Positions 6,158-8,263 of a stretch of DNA of 8,263 nucleotides are shown here, in pieces. The notes below the pieces were generated by a model. That model was not told the origin of the DNA and did not search any database. It was given only the letters and a program-made list of their open reading frames with translations. Source of the stretch: Rhizobiaceae bacterium. Its GTDB lineage: Bacteria; Pseudomonadota; Alphaproteobacteria; Rhizobiales; Rhizobiaceae. The DNA lies in NCBI GenBank assembly GCA_004299545.1, contig SCRB01000940.1:1-8263 (forward strand), in the 5' to 3' direction. Positions within the stretch are counted from its first letter, which is position 1, and the number at the start of each line of letters is the position of its first letter. Both the position numbers and the translations under genes were made by a program.

Positions 6158-8194
6158 TCAATGCCGCGCGGCGTGATCCACGCGCCTGATTTCGGTGGCG
6201 AACGGCCAGACGGTGTTCGACATCGTGTCGATGCCGGAGGCCGTCAGTGCGGCACCGAAGAGAAATCCCTGTGCGAGATCTGGCTTGACTTCGCGCGCCA
6301 GTATCTTGAGCTGCTCGAATGTTTCAACGCCCTCGATGGTAACGCTCAATCCGAGCGGCCGGGACAGGTTGACGATGCCTTTCAAAAATTCGAGCGACCG
6401 CTGGCTACGCGTTACGTCAAGGAGAAAGCTCCTGTCGATCTTCACTTTGTCGAGGGGTAGCGTATGCAGATAGCTGAGGCTCGAATAGCCCGTACCGAAA
6501 TCGTCCAGGGCGATCCGGACGCCGAGGTCCTTCAGCTCATCCAGCAGCATTCTGGTTGCCGCCTTGTCGTCGAGAAGCGCGGTTTCCGTGACCTCGATCT
6601 CCAGCCGATGCGGGGCCAGGCCGGTCGATGCCAGCGCATCGCATATCTTGTCCAGGATGGCCCGGTTGCGAAAATCCTTGGCAGAGAGATTGACCGAAAC
6701 GGAAATCTGCTCGGGCCACTTGACACATTCGATGCACGCCTGCGCCACGACAAAGGCGGAAATCTGCGAAATGATGCCCATCTCTTCCGCCAGGGGAATG
6801 AAGACGGCAGGAGAAATCGGCCCCAGTTCCGGGTGATCCCACCGGCACAGCGCCTCACAACTCGAAATGCGCATGGACTCCATTGAGATGATGGGTTGGT
6901 AAACCACCCTGAGACTCCGCGCCTCGACCGCGCTCCTCAGATCGGCCTTCATGATCTGCCGGCTGCGGAACGCCGCGTCCATGGAAGCTTCGAACAGCCG
7001 CCATCCCGCCTTGCCGCCATCCTTGGCCCTGTAGAGCGCCAGGTCCGCCTTGACGGCTATCTGGTCGACGTCGATCTCCGAGGCCAGCGCGAGGACGGCA
7101 CCCGCGCTGCATTGGATCCTCAGCATGTTGCCGGCAATATCGACATCCTCCTGCAACGCGGCAAAAATCTGTTCCAAATGACTCTTAAATGCGTATTCGC
7201 TCGTTACATTGTTGAAGAACACCATGAACTCGTCGCCGCCGAAACGGCTGACGATGACGTCTTCATCTGCGAAGGCGTTGAGCCGCTCGGCCACGGCATA
7301 GATCACGCCGTCCCCGACCGGATGGCCAAGCGTGTCGTTGATGGTCTTGAAATCATCGAGATCGAAAACAGCAAGACCGCACAAACGCTGCCGCTCCCCG
7401 GTCGCAAGGATCTTCGTCACTGTTTCATGGAAGAATGCCCTGTTGGCCAGCCCGGTGAGGCCGTCGAAGCTCGCCATGAAACGGACCTTTTCTTCCGTTT
7501 CCACGCGCGCTGTCACATCCTCGAAGATGACGACCCCCAATTCGTCGCCGCCCGCTCTCGATGAGAGTTCGAGATGGCGTCCGTCCCTGAAATTCAGGAA
7601 CAGCTTGCGATCCCGCCCTTCGCGCAGAGCCGTCGCCAACTGGGCTTCGGCGAAGTCGCACTCTCCCGCATCGAGCAACCCTGCGGCGATGCCGCGCATC
7701 ATGAGCGATTTCAGGCTGCGCCCGATGAGATTGTCCGGCGAGCGTGCCGCGACGATATGCGCCGCTTCCGCATTGGCAACGGCGATCCGTCCCGTCGAAT
7801 CGAGCATCACAAGCCCATGCGGCATGGTGTTGAGGGCACGATCGAACCGCTGCGCGATCTGCCTGGCCTGCCGATGACCCGTGACCGCTGAAAACAGAAC
7901 CTGCCTGACCTGCGCCGCGGTCGTCACGACGATCAGGTAGAACGGGACCATGATCAGGCCGAGCAGGATGTGCGGGATGTCACCCCTCAATGCCAACCCC
8001 ACTCCGACCGGCAGCAGAAAAGCCGATGTGAAGACGGAAACCATCCGCGGAGAGCCATAATTACGCCCCGCCACCGTGACTATCGAGCCAAAACAGAGAT
8101 AGATCGCCGCCATCTGCGTAAATGGGTCGACGATCAGATAGATTGCGGTAAAGCAAAACAGGCCAATCGCCACAGCCTGCACGCTGCCCTGCAA
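6158..8194 (-). CDS. Membrane PAS-GGDEF-EAL protein (c-di-GMP synthesis/degradation), N-terminus displaced by a frameshift
   Basis: This frame gives 678 residues. Residues 6-92 hold about four hydrophobic helices. A linker and PAS-like domain follow (about 113-231, with M-P-H-G-L-V-M-L-D). The GGDEF domain (about 237-400) has F-D-L-D-D-F-K (277-283) and an intact G-G-D-E-F (319-323). The EAL domain (about 415-660) has E-A-L-C-R (447-451), Asn502, E-V-T-E (534-537), D-D-F-G-T-G-Y (564-570), K-I-D (585-587), E-G-V-E (621-624) and Q-G-F-L-F (642-646). Both active sites therefore appear complete, so it could make and hydrolyse cyclic di-GMP. No RxxD inhibitory site precedes GGDEF (Asp and Val stand at those positions). 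The only start codons near the 5' end are TTG 8194 and internal GTGs, none convincing, and the true N-terminus continues in another frame. The acyltransferase lies 132 bases downstream on the same strand. Confidence 0.88.
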   Translation of the reverse strand: MQGSVQAVAIGLFCFTAIYLIVDPFTQMAAIYLCFGSIVTVAGRNYGSPRMVSVFTSAFLLPVGVGLALRGDIPHILLGLIMVPFYLIVVTTAAQVRQVLFSAVTGHRQARQIAQRFDRALNTMPHGLVMLDSTGRIAVANAEAAHIVAARSPDNLIGRSLKSLMMRGIAAGLLDAGECDFAEAQLATALREGRDRKLFLNFRDGRHLELSSRAGGDELGVVIFEDVTARVETEEKVRFMASFDGLTGLANRAFFHETVTKILATGERQRLCGLAVFDLDDFKTINDTLGHPVGDGVIYAVAERLNAFADEDVIVSRFGGDEFMVFFNNVTSEYAFKSHLEQIFAALQEDVDIAGNMLRIQCSAGAVLALASEIDVDQIAVKADLALYRAKDGGKAGWRLFEASMDAAFRSRQIMKADLRSAVEARSLRVVYQPIISMESMRISSCEALCRWDHPELGPISPAVFIPLAEEMGIISQISAFVVAQACIECVKWPEQISVSVNLSAKDFRNRAILDKICDALASTGLAPHRLEIEVTETALLDDKAATRMLLDELKDLGVRIALDDFGTGYSSLSYLHTLPLDKVKIDRSFLLDVTRSQRSLEFLKGIVNLSRPLGLSVTIEGVETFEQLKILAREVKPDLAQGFLFGAALTASGIDTMSNTVWPFATEIRRVDHAARH

Positions 8195-8263
8195 AAAGGT
8201 AGCCCCGCTCCCATCTTTGCGCGTCGGCCTCGTTTTCGATGGTCCCGGAGCGAACGAATTTCA
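8187..8263 (-). pseudogene. Out-of-frame N-terminal segment of the GGDEF-EAL gene (partial)
   Basis: The frame of the main GGDEF-EAL coding region meets a TGA at 8261-8263 with no ATG or GTG after it until residue 5. The frame starting at 8261 is open and encodes a segment ending Q-R-W-E-R-G-Y-L-F-A-G. As I recall rhizobial relatives, a charged linker with R-W-E-x-x-Y-x-x-G precedes exactly the helix that begins the main frame. Removing one base from GGG (8187-8189) joins them as Y-L-F-A-G-S-V-Q-A-V; removing one T from the five-T run (8193-8197) gives Y-L-L-Q-G-S-V-Q. I infer one original gene broken by a one-base insertion, or a sequencing error. The first helices lie outside the window. 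Confidence 0.7.

Overview
The window looks like chromosomal DNA from an alphaproteobacterium of the order Hyphomicrobiales, most likely Rhizobiaceae. The grounds are high GC, a three-gene proton-translocating transhydrogenase (split alpha subunit plus beta), a small aa3-type cytochrome oxidase subunit IV gene directly ahead of it, a DUF992 secreted protein, a DUF3096 microprotein and a promoter of the alphaproteobacterial general stress (EcfG/RpoE2) type. This is family-level recognition by eye; no search was run.

Left part, plus strand (1-1348): the 3' end of a tetratricopeptide-repeat protein with six exact 34-residue repeats (5' end outside the window), then a small secreted DUF992 protein. 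The DUF992 gene has a textbook ribosome binding site and a perfect GGAAC-N16-CGTT promoter match, so it probably belongs to the general stress regulon. A strong 11-bp stem terminator (1377-1408) closes this side and lies between two convergent transcription units.

Centre, minus strand (4891 down to 1440): a compact bioenergetic unit reading cox subunit IV-like, pntAa, pntAb, pntB. The three pnt genes are essentially contiguous (1-nt overlap, then a 4-nt gap) and encode a complete NAD(P) transhydrogenase that uses the proton motive force to make NADPH. PntAa begins at GTG and carries an unusual Ala/Pro/Lys-rich C-terminal tail of about 60 residues. Upstream sits a 45-residue DUF3096 membrane microprotein that is too short for ordinary ORF calling.

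Right part, minus strand (8263 down to 5258): a membrane-anchored PAS-GGDEF-EAL cyclic-di-GMP enzyme followed by a LuxI/FeeM-like N-acyltransferase of the GNAT fold. All motifs checked in the GGDEF and EAL domains are present, but the reading frame is broken near the N-terminus: the family-like upstream segment lies in another frame and joins the rest only if one base is removed at about 8187-8197. The synthase next to a c-di-GMP enzyme, with no LuxR-type receptor in the window, suggests a possible signal-synthesis/c-di-GMP neighbourhood, but that link is inference.

I saw no tRNA, rRNA, CRISPR array, insertion sequence or phage gene.
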